64,000 nt of DNA, from NCBI RefSeq assembly GCF_037996825.1, contig NZ_JBBNAC010000001.1, forward strand, positions 2,852,001-2,916,000. Reading direction: 5' to 3'. A program made the position numbers and the translations under genes. Position 1 is the stretch's first letter, and each line of letters begins with the position of its first letter. The DNA is from Bdellovibrio sp. BCCA. GTDB lineage: Bacteria > Bdellovibrionota > Bdellovibrionia > Bdellovibrionales > Bdellovibrionaceae. This document shows, in pieces, positions 1 through 9,224 of the stretch. A model generated the notes under the pieces. It searched no databases, had not been told where the DNA came from, and saw only the letters and a program-made list of their open reading frames with translations.

Positions 1-1866
1 AAGAGCCGATAGATAGTTGATGTCTTTAGAAACGTTACCTTGATCAACTTTGCGGTACGGAGTCTCAATGAAACCGTAGTTGTTGATACGAGCGTAAGTC
101 GCCAAAGAGGCGATCAAACCGATGTTTGGACCCTCTGGAGTTTCAATCGGGCAGATACGACCGTAGTGCGTAGGATGTACGTCACGTACTTCGAAACCGG
201 CACGGTCACGAGTCAAACCACCAGGGCCGAGAGCTGACAAACGACGTTTGTGAGTGATCTCAGACAATGGATTTGTTTGGTCCATGAACTGTGACAATTG
301 AGAAGAACCGAAGAATTCTTTAACAACCGCGTTCACTGGTTTCGCGTTGACTAGATCGTGAGGCATCATTGTCTCAACATCTTGAAGAGACATACGTTCA
401 CGGATCGCGCGCTCCATACGAACTAGACCGATACGGTATTGATTCTCAAGCAACTCACCTACAGAACGAACACGACGGTTACCCAAGTGATCGATATCAT
501 CGATAACGCCGCGACCGTTTTTAAGATCGATCAAAGTTTTAATAGTGCTCAAGATATCTTTGTGAGTGAGTGTTCTGTGTGAAGGAGGGCACTCATCCAT
601 AGAAATACCGAATCTGTGGTTGATCTTAATACGACCAACTTCAGACAAATCGTAAGTTTCTGGATCGAAGAACAAACGACCGAAGAATGTCGTAGCCGCT
701 TCCAAAGTTGGAGGCTCACCAGGACGAAGGCGTTTGTAAATCTCAACAAGTGATTCTTCTTTGTTAGATACTTTATCAACCAACAATGTGTTGCGAAGGT
801 AAGGACCTACAGTCAAACCGTCGAAGAAGATCATGAAGAAACGATCAATACCGGCTTCGATAGCACGCTTGATGATTGCAGAGTTCAACTCAGCATTCGC
901 ATCAGCGATGATCTCACCAGTAGATTCGTCGATAAGAGGTTTCGCCAAAACTTTTCCGTCAAGGTCGTTTGGCTCAACTTCAAGCTCAGTGATGTTAAGA
1001 TCTTTGATCTTCTTAACGATCGCACGAGTGATACGACGGCCCGCTTTTACAAGCGCTTCGCCGGATTTTGGATCCACGATATCAGTCAAAGCTCTTTGGC
1101 CTGACATTCTTTCGATGTCCAACTTACGGAACAACTTGCCGCCTTTAACGTAAACTTCGTCAAGGTCGTAGAAGTATTCAAGAAGTTGTTCAGCGTTGTA
1201 ACCCAATGCTTTCAAAAGAATTGTCACAGGGAATTTACGACGACGATCGATACGAACGTGGATCAAATCTTTTTGGTCAAACTCAGCATCCAACCATGAA
1301 CCACGATAAGGGATCACGCGTGCAGAGTAGATCAATTTACCAGAAGCATTGTTCTTACCACCATCGTGGTCGAAGAACACACCTGGAGAACGGTGCAACT
1401 GAGAAACAACAACGCGCTCAGTACCGTTGATGATGAAAGAACCGTTAGCAGTCATCAATGGGATTTCGCCCAAGTAAACTTCTTGTTCTTTTACGTCACG
1501 GATAGAACGTGCTTCAGTTTCTTCGTCTACGTCGAATACGATCAGACGAAGAGTCACCTTGATTGGCGCAGCGAAAGTCATACCACGCTGACGGCACTCG
1601 TCTACGTCGTACTTAGCTGGCTCTAGGGTGTAAGATACAAACTCAAGGCTTGCAGTGTTGTTGAAGTCTGTGATTGGGAACACAGATTTGAAAACGCCAT
1701 TGAGACCAGCTTCGCCACGGCGATCTGGATCCATATCTTTTTGAATGAAAGCTTCGTAAGAAGACTTCTGCAATTCAATCAGATTTGGGATATCAATGAC
1801 TTGCTTATTTTTCGCGAATGACTTTCTAACTCGAATGTTAGAAGCCGTAACTGGAGTTTTTTCCAA
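1..1866 (-). CDS. rpoB: RNA polymerase beta subunit, N-terminal part (cut by window edge)
   Basis: This is the beginning of the RNA polymerase beta subunit; 622 codons lie in the window and the frame runs off the left edge. The reverse-strand translation contains typical RpoB stretches: [20 protein letters not shown] (fork/protrusion region), [31 protein letters not shown] (the rifampicin region) and [14 protein letters not shown] place the start at the TTG at 1866, because GGAGAG lies at a normal distance upstream and the protein then begins [17 protein letters not shown]. No ATG fits without losing conserved sequence. It follows rplL in the usual order, but one opposite-strand gene lies between them. 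rpoC would be expected next, outside the window. Confidence 0.97.
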   Translation of the reverse strand, partial: MEKTPVTASNIRVRKSFAKNKQVIDIPNLIELQKSSYEAFIQKDMDPDRRGEAGLNGVFKSVFPITDFNNTASLEFVSYTLEPAKYDVDECRQRGMTFAAPIKVTLRLIVFDVDEETEARSIRDVKEQEVYLGEIPLMTANGSFIINGTERVVVSQLHRSPGVFFDHDGGKNNASGKLIYSARVIPYRGSWLDAEFDQKDLIHVRIDRRRKFPVTILLKALGYNAEQLLEYFYDLDEVYVKGGKLFRKLDIERMSGQRALTDIVDPKSGEALVKAGRRITRAIVKKIKDLNITELEVEPNDLDGKVLAKPLIDESTGEIIADANAELNSAIIKRAIEAGIDRFFMIFFDGLTVGPYLRNTLLVDKVSNKEESLVEIYKRLRPGEPPTLEAATTFFGRLFFDPETYDLSEVGRIKINHRFGISMDECPPSHRTLTHKDILSTIKTLIDLKNGRGVIDDIDHLGNRRVRSVGELLENQYRIGLVRMERAIRERMSLQDVETMMPHDLVNAKPVNAVVKEFFGSSQLSQFMDQTNPLSEITHKRRLSALGPGGLTRDRAGFEVRDVHPTHYGRICPIETPEGPNIGLIASLATYARINNYGFIETPYRKVDQGNVSKDINYLSAL

Positions 1867-2142
1867 TGTACTCTCCGTGATAAGAAAATCGGATATTCGC
1901 TTCGGGGGGAATATTCCAAGGCCCACATTAAATAAAAGACAAGCAATTCAAACTACCGGAAGTTTTGAAGAAATCAAGTGTTTCTAGTGGTTTTTGGCAC
2001 TATTCCAGGCAGAGTGAAAACAGCCAATTATACATAGCGTCAATGCCGTCGCAACCCCGAAACGGAAATTTCTCCGTCACTTAGTCCGGAACTTGTCAAA
2101 GAACATGTCCACGCCTACCCTAAAAGCACCTTTAGGAGACCT
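1867..2142. promoter_or_regulatory. Divergent intergenic region between rpoB and a lipoprotein gene
   Basis: This 276-base gap separates rpoB (leftward) from the rightward gene at 2143 and should hold a promoter for each. On the plus strand, TTGTCA at 2093-2098 and TACCCT at 2116-2121 are 17 bases apart and fit a sigma-70 promoter for the 2143 gene. On the minus strand there are several T-rich candidates for rpoB (for example TTGATT with TAGTTT 16 bases away), and none stands out. I see no conserved RNA structure. If rpoB has its own promoter here, it is not strictly dependent on the rplJL transcript. Confidence 0.45.
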
Positions 2143-2886
2143 ATGAAAGCATTATTCGGATTTGCACTGCTTGTTTTGGTATCAGGATGCTCACATACGA
2201 TCAATTTTAGAGCTTCTCACTTCGCTGTTCCAGTCACAGGCGAAAATCAATGGAGCGGCCACATCGCAGGAGTCGGCTCTGCCGTCACAAAAATCACGGT
2301 GGTGAATGACATCACGTCAAATCCGCCGACAAGAAGCTCTCTTAAAGTGAACGAAGACGTGGATGTGGGTGATCTAATGATGATTAATAATATCGGAGTC
2401 GACGCGAGCCTTACAGTTTTTAAGGCAACAGACATCACCCTAGATAATTCTCTGTTCGGCCTACGCTACCAATTCTTAAACCACGGCGCAGGCCCACAAA
2501 ACTGGGTCGCCAGCATCCAGGGAGCCTACGGAGAAAGGACAACTTCGAAATCGCAAGATTCAGGCGGCAGCGAATCTAAAGCCGAATCCAAAGTAAAAAC
2601 CGCCCAGGCCGGAATCAGCTTAGGTTATAAACTAGAAAAAATAGTCCCTTATATTTCATACATTTACGAATCAAACGAAGTAAAAACAGACGTCACAAAT
2701 CCACACGGAAGCTTCGGCCCCTACAACGACAAAGGGATCCACCAATACTACTCCATCGGCTTAACGTCCTACGGAAAAGGCTTAGTCTACGGAATCGAAT
2801 ACAGCCGTCTAAGCATCGACTGGGACAGAGCCAGTAATATCGAAGGCCAAGACGCAATGGCAGTGAAACTAGGATTTGCTTGGTAG
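2143..2886 (+). CDS. Putative outer-membrane lipoprotein with a beta-barrel-like body
   Basis: A protein of 247 residues with no recognised family. It starts with a short hydrophobic signal and a lipobox (LVSGC, Cys16), so it is probably lipidated. The C-terminal half has alternating aromatic/polar strands and ends in AVKLGFAW, with a final aromatic residue as in outer-membrane beta-barrels. The middle (about residues 130-150) is a Ser/Lys-rich loop. AGGAGA precedes the ATG at a good distance. It is transcribed against the ribosomal and RNA polymerase genes and sits between rplL and rpoB, an unusual place for an envelope gene. The function is unknown; both membrane calls are inferences from sequence pattern. 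Confidence 0.8.
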   Translation: MKALFGFALLVLVSGCSHTINFRASHFAVPVTGENQWSGHIAGVGSAVTKITVVNDITSNPPTRSSLKVNEDVDVGDLMMINNIGVDASLTVFKATDITLDNSLFGLRYQFLNHGAGPQNWVASIQGAYGERTTSKSQDSGGSESKAESKVKTAQAGISLGYKLEKIVPYISYIYESNEVKTDVTNPHGSFGPYNDKGIHQYYSIGLTSYGKGLVYGIEYSRLSIDWDRASNIEGQDAMAVKLGFAW

Positions 2887-2890
2887 CGGC

Positions 2891-2918
2891 AAGGGTTCAA
2901 GCCCCGTTACTCACCCCA
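2891..2918 (+). other. tRNA 3'-end-like remnant (tentative)
   Basis: Directly after the stop codon of the 2143 gene is a stretch that resembles the T arm and acceptor 3' end of a tRNA: GGGTTCAAGCCC followed by TACTCACC and a CCA at 2916-2918. The T stem has one mismatch, and no matching 5' half of a tRNA is present here. It could be an integration scar that brought in the neighbouring gene, or a coincidence. Confidence 0.25.
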
Positions 2919-2929
2919 AAGTTCTTAAA

Positions 2930-2960
2930 AGCAAAAAGCCCCTGGGATAACCAGAGGCTT
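2930..2960 (-). terminator. Intrinsic terminator after rplL
   Basis: A nine-base-pair stem (2937-2945 with 2951-2959, one G-U pair) with a short loop is followed on the minus strand by a run of T. It lies about 30 bases after the rplL stop and would end the rplJL transcript before rpoB. Confidence 0.8.
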
Positions 2961-2989
2961 TCGGCATGTTCTCAAGTGAGAAACAAAAA

Positions 2990-3358
2990 TTACTTAACAG
3001 TAACTTTCGCGCCTGCAGCTTCAAGAGCTTTTTTGATTTTCTCAGCGTCTTCTTTAGTAGCGCCTTCTTTAACTGCTTTTCCGCCAGCTTCAACAAGAGC
3101 TTTAGCTTCAGCAAGACCCAAACCAGTCAAACCACGTACTTCTTTGATTACGTTGATTTTATTCGCGCCTGCATCAACCAAGATAACGTCGAAAGCAGTT
3201 TTTTCTTCAACAGCAGCAGCAGGGCCCGCGCCAGCAGCAGCTACAGGAGCAGCAGCAGAAACGCCCCATTTTTCTTCAAGCATTTTTACAAGTTCAGCGA
3301 TCTCAAGAACTGTTTTTTGAGACAACGCATCAACCAATTGATCGTTAGTTAGAGACAT
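2990..3358 (-). CDS. rplL: 50S ribosomal protein L7/L12
   Basis: L7/L12 forms the flexible stalk of the large ribosomal subunit and recruits translation GTPases such as EF-Tu and EF-G. The 122-residue length is normal. The order is standard: an N-terminal dimerisation helix region (about 1-35), an Ala/Gly/Pro-rich hinge (about 36-52), and the globular C-terminal domain with the conserved [20 protein letters not shown] stretch. GGAGGA precedes the start. It lies 57 bases after rplJ on the same strand and is followed by a terminator. Confidence 0.98.
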   Translation of the reverse strand: MSLTNDQLVDALSQKTVLEIAELVKMLEEKWGVSAAAPVAAAGAGPAAAVEEKTAFDVILVDAGANKINVIKEVRGLTGLGLAEAKALVEAGGKAVKEGATKEDAEKIKKALEAAGAKVTVK

Positions 3359-3415
3359 TTTTAAATCCTCCAGAGGATAAAATTATTTATTAATTCAATT
3401 TATAGCGCCGCAAGC

Positions 3416-3940
3416 TTATGCCTGAGGAGCTTCTTCAGTAGTAGCACCGCCACCAAGTTTCTCAGCGTAAGCATTCAAGCATCTAGCAAGTGCAGAACCT
3501 GCACCCAATAGTGTACCGAGGAACATAGCGCGAAGTTGGTCTTTGCCAGGAAGAGTCGCCAAGAATTTAATTTTAGCGTCATCCAAAGCTTCGCCATCCA
3601 TAACACCAGACTTGATTTGAAGAACTTCTACGTCCTTAGCAAACTCAGCAAGTGTTTTAGCTGTAGCGTTCACTTCACCGTATGAGAATACGATGGCGTT
3701 AGTACCTTTCATTGAATTAGCAAATGCTTTTTCAATAGCTGGGTGATCTTTGAACGCTCTCTTCGCAAGAGTGTTACGAACAACCTTCATCTCTGATTCA
3801 GCAGCATTCAATTTTTTGCGCAAAGTAGTAACTTGCTCAACCTTGATGCCCTTGAAGTCGACGATGAAGGCTCCTTTAGCTTTACCGAACTTTTCAGTGA
3901 TAAGCTTAATCTCTTGCTCTTTATCTGCGCGAGTGATCAT
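3416..3940 (-). CDS. rplJ: 50S ribosomal protein L10
   Basis: L10 anchors the L7/L12 dimers to the ribosome and, in other bacteria, represses its own mRNA at the leader. The protein has 174 residues. The N-terminal globular domain contains [20 protein letters not shown] and the [11 protein letters not shown] stretch. The C-terminal helix that binds L7/L12 covers the last about 40 residues and ends in an acidic tail. GGAGG lies just upstream of the ATG. It is preceded by a structured leader and followed by rplL. Confidence 0.97.
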   Translation of the reverse strand: MITRADKEQEIKLITEKFGKAKGAFIVDFKGIKVEQVTTLRKKLNAAESEMKVVRNTLAKRAFKDHPAIEKAFANSMKGTNAIVFSYGEVNATAKTLAEFAKDVEVLQIKSGVMDGEALDDAKIKFLATLPGKDQLRAMFLGTLLGAGSALARCLNAYAEKLGGGATTEEAPQA

Positions 3941-3954
3941 GTGTGAGCCTCCTT

Positions 3955-4075
3955 TCGTTAGATTTAAGTTCCCCGTTTGACCGGAGAACCTTTGTGCGAA
4001 TCAGGTCGGCTTTGCCTTATCTCGGTAGGCCCCGCACAGTCGCGGGATTAGATCCACTAAAAGAAACCTACTGTC
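3955..4075 (-). promoter_or_regulatory. L10 leader (autoregulatory mRNA leader of rplJL)
   Basis: The region between rplA and rplJ folds into several GC-rich stems on the minus strand, including a CCCGCGACTGTGCGGGG hairpin. It lies exactly where bacteria carry the ribosomal protein L10 leader, to which the L10(L12)4 complex binds to repress translation. The position and stems are seen; assignment to the L10-leader family is inferred and would need a covariance-model search. Confidence 0.7.
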
Positions 4076-4099
4076 TCTGATCGCAATTAAAAATTATAT

Positions 4100-4807
4100 T
4101 TACTCAGCAGAACCAGTTGCAGCTGCAGCCGCATTTGGTTCAATTTTCACACCAGGACCCATAGTTGAAGCTACGGAGATAGTGCGAAGGTAGATACCTT
4201 TAGAAGATGCTGGTTTCGCTTTAACGATCGCGCCCAAAAGAGCCATGAAGTTATCACGAAGTTTAGCATCGCCCATAGATTTCTTACCGATACCAGCGTG
4301 TACGATACCTGCTTTATCAACGCGGAAATCAAGCTTACCTTTTTTCTCGGCAGCAACTGCTTCACCAACGTTCATAGTTACAGTACCTACTTTTGGATTC
4401 GGCATCAAACCACGAGGTCCAAGGATTTTAGCAACTTTAGAAACAGTCGCCATCATGTCTGGAGTTGCGATACATTTATCGAAATCCAACCAACCTTCTT
4501 GGATTTTCGCTACTAGGTCGTCAGCACCAACAAAGTCAGCACCTGCGTTTTTCGCTTCAGCCTCTTTAGGGCCTTTTGCGAAAACAACAACCTTAACGTT
4601 TTTACCAAGACCGTGAGGCAAAGAGATCGCGCCACGTACTTGTTGATCAGATTGCTTAGGGTCAATACCCAAGCGCAAAGCTACGTCGATAGATTCATCA
4701 AATTTAGCTGGAGCTGTCGCTACCACAAGTTTGAATGCTTCTTCAACAGAGTATTTTTTTTGAGAATCAACCTTCTTAGAGGCTGCTTCGAATTTCTTAC
4801 CTGCCAT
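4100..4807 (-). CDS. rplA: 50S ribosomal protein L1
   Basis: L1 forms the mobile L1 stalk that helps release the E-site tRNA, and in other bacteria it represses the rplKA operon. At 235 residues it has the normal length. Signature stretches include VRGAISLPHGLGK, the LGPRGLMPNPKVGTVT motif, and FRVDKAGIVHAGIGK. The last about 15 residues are Ala-rich and variable. It begins nine bases after the rplK stop, which suggests coupled translation. Confidence 0.98.
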   Translation of the reverse strand: MAGKKFEAASKKVDSQKKYSVEEAFKLVVATAPAKFDESIDVALRLGIDPKQSDQQVRGAISLPHGLGKNVKVVVFAKGPKEAEAKNAGADFVGADDLVAKIQEGWLDFDKCIATPDMMATVSKVAKILGPRGLMPNPKVGTVTMNVGEAVAAEKKGKLDFRVDKAGIVHAGIGKKSMGDAKLRDNFMALLGAIVKAKPASSKGIYLRTISVASTMGPGVKIEPNAAAAATGSAE

Positions 4808-4816
4808 ACATCACCC

Positions 4817-5239
4817 CTATGCGATATCGATGCCCATGCTCTTAGCTGTACCGGCAACTTGTGACATTGCTGATTCAACTTTCAAGCAGTTCAAATCAGG
4901 CAATTTCGTTGTAGCGATTTGCTTGATTTGATCGTTATTGATTTTGCCTACTTTGTCTTTTTGAGGCTGTTTTGAGCCTGATTCAAGCTTCAACGCCTTT
5001 TTGATCAAAGAAGACACCGGTGGTGTTTTTGTGATGAAAGTAAACGATCTGTCTTGGTAAACAGTGATGATGATAGGGATGATGCTATCACCCAACGCTT
5101 GTGTACGAGCGTTGAACTGCTTACAGAATTCCATGATGTTTACCCCGTGCTGTCCAAGTGCCGGTCCAACGGGAGGAGCTGGATTAGCTTTCCCTGCCGG
5201 TATTTGCAGCTTGATCATTCCTGTAACTTTTTTTGCCAT
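4817..5239 (-). CDS. rplK: 50S ribosomal protein L11
   Basis: L11 binds the GTPase-associated region of 23S rRNA and is needed for RelA-type stringent signalling. I choose the ATG at 5239, because GGAG is well spaced before it and the protein then begins [20 protein letters not shown], as in other L11 proteins. An in-frame upstream start at 5254 would only add MQEWV. The protein has 140 residues, with the N-terminal [19 protein letters not shown] motif and a C-terminal rRNA-binding domain. It follows nusG after a hairpin. Confidence 0.98.
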
Positions 5240-5264
5240 GACCCACTCCTGCAAGAGGTTTGTT

Positions 5265-5297
5265 AATAAGAAACGGAACCCTTAGAGGTCCCGTTTT
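5265..5297 (-). terminator. Hairpin between nusG and rplK
   Basis: AAACGGGACC (5296-5287) pairs with GGTTCCGTTT (5280-5271) in a ten-base stem with a six-base loop, followed on the minus strand by CTTATT. It may be a partial terminator or an RNA processing site separating secE-nusG from rplKA. Confidence 0.6.
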
Positions 5298-5328
5298 GTT
5301 CTAAGTGCCACCCTATGTAGCGCTTAAA

Positions 5329-5862
5329 TTAATTTTTTTCAACCTGAATGTAGTCCAATTCCACTGGAGTTGGTCTACCGAAGATGCTAACAAGGACTTT
5401 CAACTTACCTTTGTCCTCGTTCACTTCTTCTACGGAACCCTGGAAGTTAGAGAATGGACCATCAATAACAGTCACATTTTCACCTACAGCGAACTTCACT
5501 TTTGGCTTCGGTTTCTCTGCAACACCAGCCATTTGCTGAGTTACACGAAGAACCTCGGCTTCCGGAACTTCCGGAGGACGAGTTTTAGTACCGCCTACGA
5601 AGCCAGTCACCTTAGACGAATTACGTACTAAATGCCAAGTCTCATCATTCAAAAACATTTGAACGAAGATATATCCCGGGAAAAATTTACGCGATTTAGT
5701 TTGTTTTTGGCCTTTTACAAGCTCAACAACGCTTTCAGCAGGGATCAAAATCTCGCCGAAAAATTCTTCCATTTTATTGGACTTAATTTTTTCTTCGATA
5801 GCTTTTTTAGCCGTATTTTCACAGCTAGTTTGAACGTTAACGATGTACCACTTTTTTTCCAT
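5329..5862 (-). CDS. nusG: Transcription elongation and antitermination factor NusG
   Basis: NusG binds RNA polymerase through its N-terminal domain, and through its C-terminal KOW domain it links to Rho or ribosomal protein S10. The protein has 177 residues, the usual length. The NGN domain begins [20 protein letters not shown] and contains [10 protein letters not shown]. The KOW domain contains [19 protein letters not shown]. It starts ten bases downstream of the secE stop, the usual secE-nusG arrangement. Confidence 0.98.
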   Translation of the reverse strand: MEKKWYIVNVQTSCENTAKKAIEEKIKSNKMEEFFGEILIPAESVVELVKGQKQTKSRKFFPGYIFVQMFLNDETWHLVRNSSKVTGFVGGTKTRPPEVPEAEVLRVTQQMAGVAEKPKPKVKFAVGENVTVIDGPFSNFQGSVEEVNEDKGKLKVLVSIFGRPTPVELDYIQVEKN

Positions 5863-5872
5863 CTGCCCGTCC

Positions 5873-6250
5873 TTACTTCATTAGATAGTTAATAAAAAAG
5901 CCCGAAATCAAATCAAATGAACTGATAATCACGCTAGAGATAAGAACCATCACCACGCAAGCGATAGTCATAGCTGTTGTGTCTTTGCGAGTCGGCCATA
6001 CGACTTTACGAATCTCAGTTACAACCTCTTCACCCCATGTTTTAACACGTGGGTTGAATTGAAGAACCGCAAATACCACAAGACCCAAAGCTACTGGCAA
6101 TCCGTGTCTTACGACATCTGAGTCAGCAGCACGGGCAACAACACCGAATGCTCCTGCAAATGCCTTGATAAGAAGAGATGCTGTCAAAGCGACCAAGATA
6201 GCTGCAACTGCAAAGCTGGATGTCAAAATCTTAGAGTTAGCTTTTTCCAT
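5873..6250 (-). CDS. secE: Preprotein translocase subunit SecE
   Basis: SecE clamps SecY in the protein-export channel of the inner membrane. The protein has 125 residues and three predicted membrane helices (about 12-32, 50-66 and 95-118), as in gammaproteobacterial SecE rather than the short one-helix form. The conserved cytoplasmic stretch [13 protein letters not shown] lies before the last helix. It sits between tRNA-Trp and nusG. Confidence 0.96.
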   Translation of the reverse strand: MEKANSKILTSSFAVAAILVALTASLLIKAFAGAFGVVARAADSDVVRHGLPVALGLVVFAVLQFNPRVKTWGEEVVTEIRKVVWPTRKDTTAMTIACVVMVLISSVIISSFDLISGFFINYLMK

Positions 6251-6286
6251 AGTTCCCCATTCCTAGGATGCATTAACATTTTAATT

Positions 6287-6362
6287 TGGCAGGGGCGGAG
6301 GGATTCGAACCCACGACCTAACGATTTGGAGTCGTTCGCTCTACCACTGGAGCTACACCCCT
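6287..6362 (-). tRNA. tRNA-Trp (anticodon CCA)
   Basis: The reverse strand folds into a full cloverleaf with acceptor AGGGGTG/CGCCCCT (one G-U pair), anticodon loop CTCCAAA and T loop TTCGAAT. The 3' CCA is encoded at 6289-6287. It precedes secE, as in many bacteria. Confidence 0.97.
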
Positions 6363-6523
6363 GCGATCTTCTTGATGATAATTGGCGAATCCCCGCGTTG
6401 CTCGGTCGTCGGCGTACAAAAGTATGCTCTCCTTGGTCGCGCCTTGGGCTTCATCAATTCTCATCAAGAATCTCCCCATTTGGGAGACTTCATTGATTTT
6501 CCGGCCATGTCAAGAAACACCGA

Positions 6524-6551
6524 GGGGGACTCTCTTGTCAAGAAGTCCCCC
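6524..6551 (-). terminator. Strong hairpin after tuf, probable terminator
   Basis: GGGGGACT (6524-6531) and AGTCCCCC (6544-6551) form a stem that continues inward with TCTTG/CAAGA. It lies 35 bases after the tuf stop. The following T run is weak, so it may also act as an RNA processing or stability element. The rest of 6363-6585 holds no gene that I can support. Confidence 0.55.
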
Positions 6552-6585
6552 GGGTGATTTAAATTCAGCCTATGCTGCGTTAATC

Positions 6586-7776
6586 CTACTCAAGGATTTC
6601 AACAACTACGCCGGCGCCTACAGTACGGCCACCTTCGCGGATCGCGAAACGCAATTCTTTTTCCATTGCGATTGGAGCGATCAACTCAACAGCCAACTCT
6701 ACGCGGTCACCAGGCATAACCATCTCAGTTCCAGCTTTCAAAGTACAAACGCCTGTTACGTCAGTTGTACGGAAGTAGAATTGAGGACGGTAACCGTTGA
6801 AGAATGGAGTATGACGTCCACCTTCTTCTTTAGTAAGGATGTAAGCCTCAGCTTTGAATTTTTTGTGAGGTTTTACAGAACCTGGTTTCGCCAAAACTTG
6901 ACCACGCTCAACTTCTTCTTTTTTAGTACCACGAAGAAGAACACCGCAGTTGTCTCCAGCTTGACCTTCATCAAGAAGTTTACGGAACATCTCGATACCA
7001 GTTACTGTTGTTTTTTGAGTTGGACGGATACCGATGATTTCGATCTCGTCACCAACTTTAACGATACCACGCTCTACACGGCCAGTAACAACTGTACCAC
7101 GACCAGAGATAGAGAATACGTCCTCTACTGGCATCAAGAAAGTTTTGTCAGTAGCACGAACTGGTTCAGGGATGTAAGCATCGCAAGCGTCCATCAATTT
7201 CATGATAGCTGGACGACCGATTTCAGAAGTGTCACCTTCCAAAGCTTTCAAAGCAGAACCTTTTACTACTGGGATTTCGTCGCCAGGGAATTCGTACTTA
7301 GAAAGAAGTTCGCGAACTTCAAGTTCAACAAGGTCCAACAATTCTTTATCGTCAACCATGTCCACTTTGTTCATGAATACAACTAGAGCAGGAACACCTA
7401 CTTGACGTGCAAGAAGGATGTGCTCACGTGTTTGTGGCATTGGACCGTCAGCAGAAGAAACTACTAGGATAGCTCCGTCCATTTGCGCGGCACCAGTGAT
7501 CATGTTTTTTACGTAGTCGGCGTGTCCTGGGCAGTCAACGTGAGCGTAGTGACGTTTGTCAGTTTCATACTCAACGTGAGTTGTAGAGATAGTGATACCA
7601 CGCTCTCTCTCTTCAGGAGACTTATCGATTTGATCGTAAGACATCGCCTGAGCTTTACCAGCTGCTGCAAGAGTAGTAGTGATAGCAGCAGTCAAAGTTG
7701 TTTTACCATGGTCAACGTGACCGATTGTGCCGATATTTACGTGCGGCTTCGAACGGTTAAATTTCTCTTTAGACAT
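6586..7776 (-). CDS. tuf: Translation elongation factor Tu
   Basis: EF-Tu carries aminoacyl-tRNA to the ribosome as a GTP complex. The protein has 396 residues, the normal length. The GTPase motifs are GHVDHGKT (about 18-25), [12 protein letters not shown] (about 81-92), NKVD (about 136-139) and the SAL-type motif GSALKALEG. Domains 2 and 3 follow with [12 protein letters not shown] and [27 protein letters not shown] precedes the ATG. It is located between four tRNA genes and tRNA-Trp/secE, as in the tufB locus of enterobacteria. Confidence 0.99.
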   Translation of the reverse strand: MSKEKFNRSKPHVNIGTIGHVDHGKTTLTAAITTTLAAAGKAQAMSYDQIDKSPEERERGITISTTHVEYETDKRHYAHVDCPGHADYVKNMITGAAQMDGAILVVSSADGPMPQTREHILLARQVGVPALVVFMNKVDMVDDKELLDLVELEVRELLSKYEFPGDEIPVVKGSALKALEGDTSEIGRPAIMKLMDACDAYIPEPVRATDKTFLMPVEDVFSISGRGTVVTGRVERGIVKVGDEIEIIGIRPTQKTTVTGIEMFRKLLDEGQAGDNCGVLLRGTKKEEVERGQVLAKPGSVKPHKKFKAEAYILTKEEGGRHTPFFNGYRPQFYFRTTDVTGVCTLKAGTEMVMPGDRVELAVELIAPIAMEKELRFAIREGGRTVGAGVVVEILE

Positions 7777-7845
7777 TATTCCTCCTGCAGAGATTTATTT
7801 TTAAGTCTTAAACCATTAACTAATATCAAATCAATAAGTAACAAG

Positions 7846-7920
7846 TGGAGCCCATGATCGGAGCCGAACCGACGACCTCACCCTTACCAAGGGTGTGCTC
7901 TACCACTGAGCTACATGGGC
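7846..7920 (-). tRNA. tRNA-Thr (anticodon GGT)
   Basis: Cloverleaf on the reverse strand with acceptor GCCCATG/CATGGGC, anticodon loop TTGGTAA and T loop TTCGGCT. The CCA is encoded at 7848-7846. It is the last tRNA before tuf. Confidence 0.96.
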
Positions 7921-7936
7921 GTATAGTTCTGAAAGT

Positions 7937-8013
7937 TGGAGCGGGAAACGGGTCTCGAACCCGCAACCCTCTGCTTGGAAGGCAGATACTCTAGCCAATT
8001 GAGCTATTCCCGC
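7937..8013 (-). tRNA. tRNA-Gly (anticodon TCC)
   Basis: Cloverleaf on the reverse strand with acceptor GCGGGAA/TTCCCGC, anticodon loop TTCCAAG and T loop TTCGAGA, with an encoded CCA at 7939-7937. Confidence 0.96.
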
Positions 8014-8080
8014 CCAGTCAGAACGCCCTGAAGAGAAGTAAACTTCTCTTCCCATTCAATTTCCGAGTCAGCATTCAAAA

Positions 8081-8166
8081 TGGTGGGCAGGGAAGGATTC
8101 GAACCTTCGTAGACGCAAGTCAACGGATTTACAGTCCGTCCCCTTTAGCCACTCGGGCACCTACCC
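8081..8166 (-). tRNA. tRNA-Tyr (anticodon GTA)
   Basis: Class II tRNA of 86 bases with a long variable arm. Acceptor GGGTAGG/CCTGCCC, anticodon loop with GTA, T loop TTCGAAT, and an encoded CCA at 8083-8081. Confidence 0.96.
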
Positions 8167-8193
8167 AGTTGTGAATGTTGACTCAGAAAAAAA

Positions 8194-8269
8194 TGGAGCT
8201 GGTTATGGGACTCGAACCCGCAACCTGCTGATTACAAATCAGCTGCTCTACCAATTGAGCTAAACCAGC
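8194..8269 (-). tRNA. tRNA-Thr (anticodon TGT)
   Basis: Cloverleaf on the reverse strand with acceptor GCTGGTT/AACCAGC, anticodon loop TTGTAAT and T loop TTCGAGT, with an encoded CCA at 8196-8194. It is the first of four tRNAs leading into tuf. Confidence 0.96.
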
Positions 8270-8336
8270 CTTACTGAGATAACCGAAATGTTTTACGGAT
8301 AAAATCTATGTCCGTCAAAGATAATTATTTAACAGA

Positions 8337-9224
8337 TTACGATTTTTTTCGGTTTCCGCGCGGCGCGTGCTGCCTCAACGTCTCAGTTAACGCCATAGCT
8401 GTCGCTACGGATGCGTTGTAACTCGCTGAAGAACTAGCCTGCGGAATGAAAACCAATTCATCACAAAGTCTTTCCGTTGTCACTCTCAAACCTTTGTCTT
8501 CCGAACCAACTGCCCAAACAACTTTGTCGGGAAGATCTAATTCGAAAATAGATCGTTTTCCACGAGGACTTAGTCCAAAAATCCAATAACCTTGTTTTTT
8601 TAATTCTTCCGCATACTTAGCGAAATTCGTCGTCTCTTCAACCGGCACGTGTTCGACACCGCCGCAAGCGACTTTATGAACTGTCGGAGTTAGACCCACC
8701 GCGCGATCTTCTGGAATCAAGACACCTTGAGCACCCGCAAGCCAAGAAGTTCTCACAATTGCGCCTAAGTTGTGCGGATCTTCGATACCGTCCAACATCA
8801 AGACGATGGACTTCTCAAAATTTTCTAGACCTTGCATATCCAAAGTCGGTGCACCATCGACAAAAATCGCAGCACCTTGTTGAGATGAACCGAATTTTTC
8901 AATCACAGTTTCTGGTTTGATGTCGACTTTCACTCGGTTCTCAAGAGCAAGCTCATGCATTTCGCGCAAGTCATTGGAACTCTCCCATCCTTGACGAATC
9001 CACATGCCCTTCACCTGTTGAGGACGCACTTTTAAAACTTCATTGATCGCGTGCGTACCGATGACGATGCGCCACTCGCGAGGAATTTGATTTTCAGAGC
9101 GTTGAGAAGGAGCCCCTCTCCCCTGCTGAGGACGACCGCCTCCGGAGGGACGACCACCTTGCGAAGGACGTTGTGAATGAGAATGAGAGTTGCGAGATCC
9201 AGGACGAGAATTATTTTTCTTCAT
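8337..9224 (-). CDS. rlmB: 23S rRNA (guanosine-2'-O)-methyltransferase of the SpoU/TrmH family
   Basis: Probably methylates the 2'-O of a guanosine in 23S rRNA using S-adenosylmethionine. The protein has 295 residues. The first about 45 are a low-complexity Gly/Arg/Ser/Gln/His stretch not typical of RlmB. A small substrate-binding domain (IGTHAINEVL) follows, then the knotted SpoU domain with motif 1 LDGIEDPHNLGAIVRT, motif 2 WAVGSEDKGLR and motif 3 IPQASSSASYNASVATAMAL. The start overlaps the end of pyrF by 14 bases without a clear ribosome site, suggesting coupling. Family assignment is firm; the exact target nucleotide is inferred. Confidence 0.9.
   Translation of the reverse strand: MKKNNSRPGSRNSHSHSQRPSQGGRPSGGGRPQQGRGAPSQRSENQIPREWRIVIGTHAINEVLKVRPQQVKGMWIRQGWESSNDLREMHELALENRVKVDIKPETVIEKFGSSQQGAAIFVDGAPTLDMQGLENFEKSIVLMLDGIEDPHNLGAIVRTSWLAGAQGVLIPEDRAVGLTPTVHKVACGGVEHVPVEETTNFAKYAEELKKQGYWIFGLSPRGKRSIFELDLPDKVVWAVGSEDKGLRVTTERLCDELVFIPQASSSASYNASVATAMALTETLRQHAPRGNRKKS

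Noticed and set aside
5240-5254. Longer start of rplK (MQEWV)
   Set aside because: It would include the ribosome-binding site of the accepted start as coding sequence, and L11 proteins begin MAKK.
6480-6585. TTGACA boxes around the hairpin after tuf
   Set aside because: Two TTGACA sequences occur on the minus strand, but neither has a credible -10 at 16-18 bases, so I do not call a promoter.
6382-7386. 334-codon open frame on the plus strand
   Set aside because: It lies antisense to tuf, whose codon choice keeps the opposite strand open. The translation has no recognisable domain and EF-Tu is certain.
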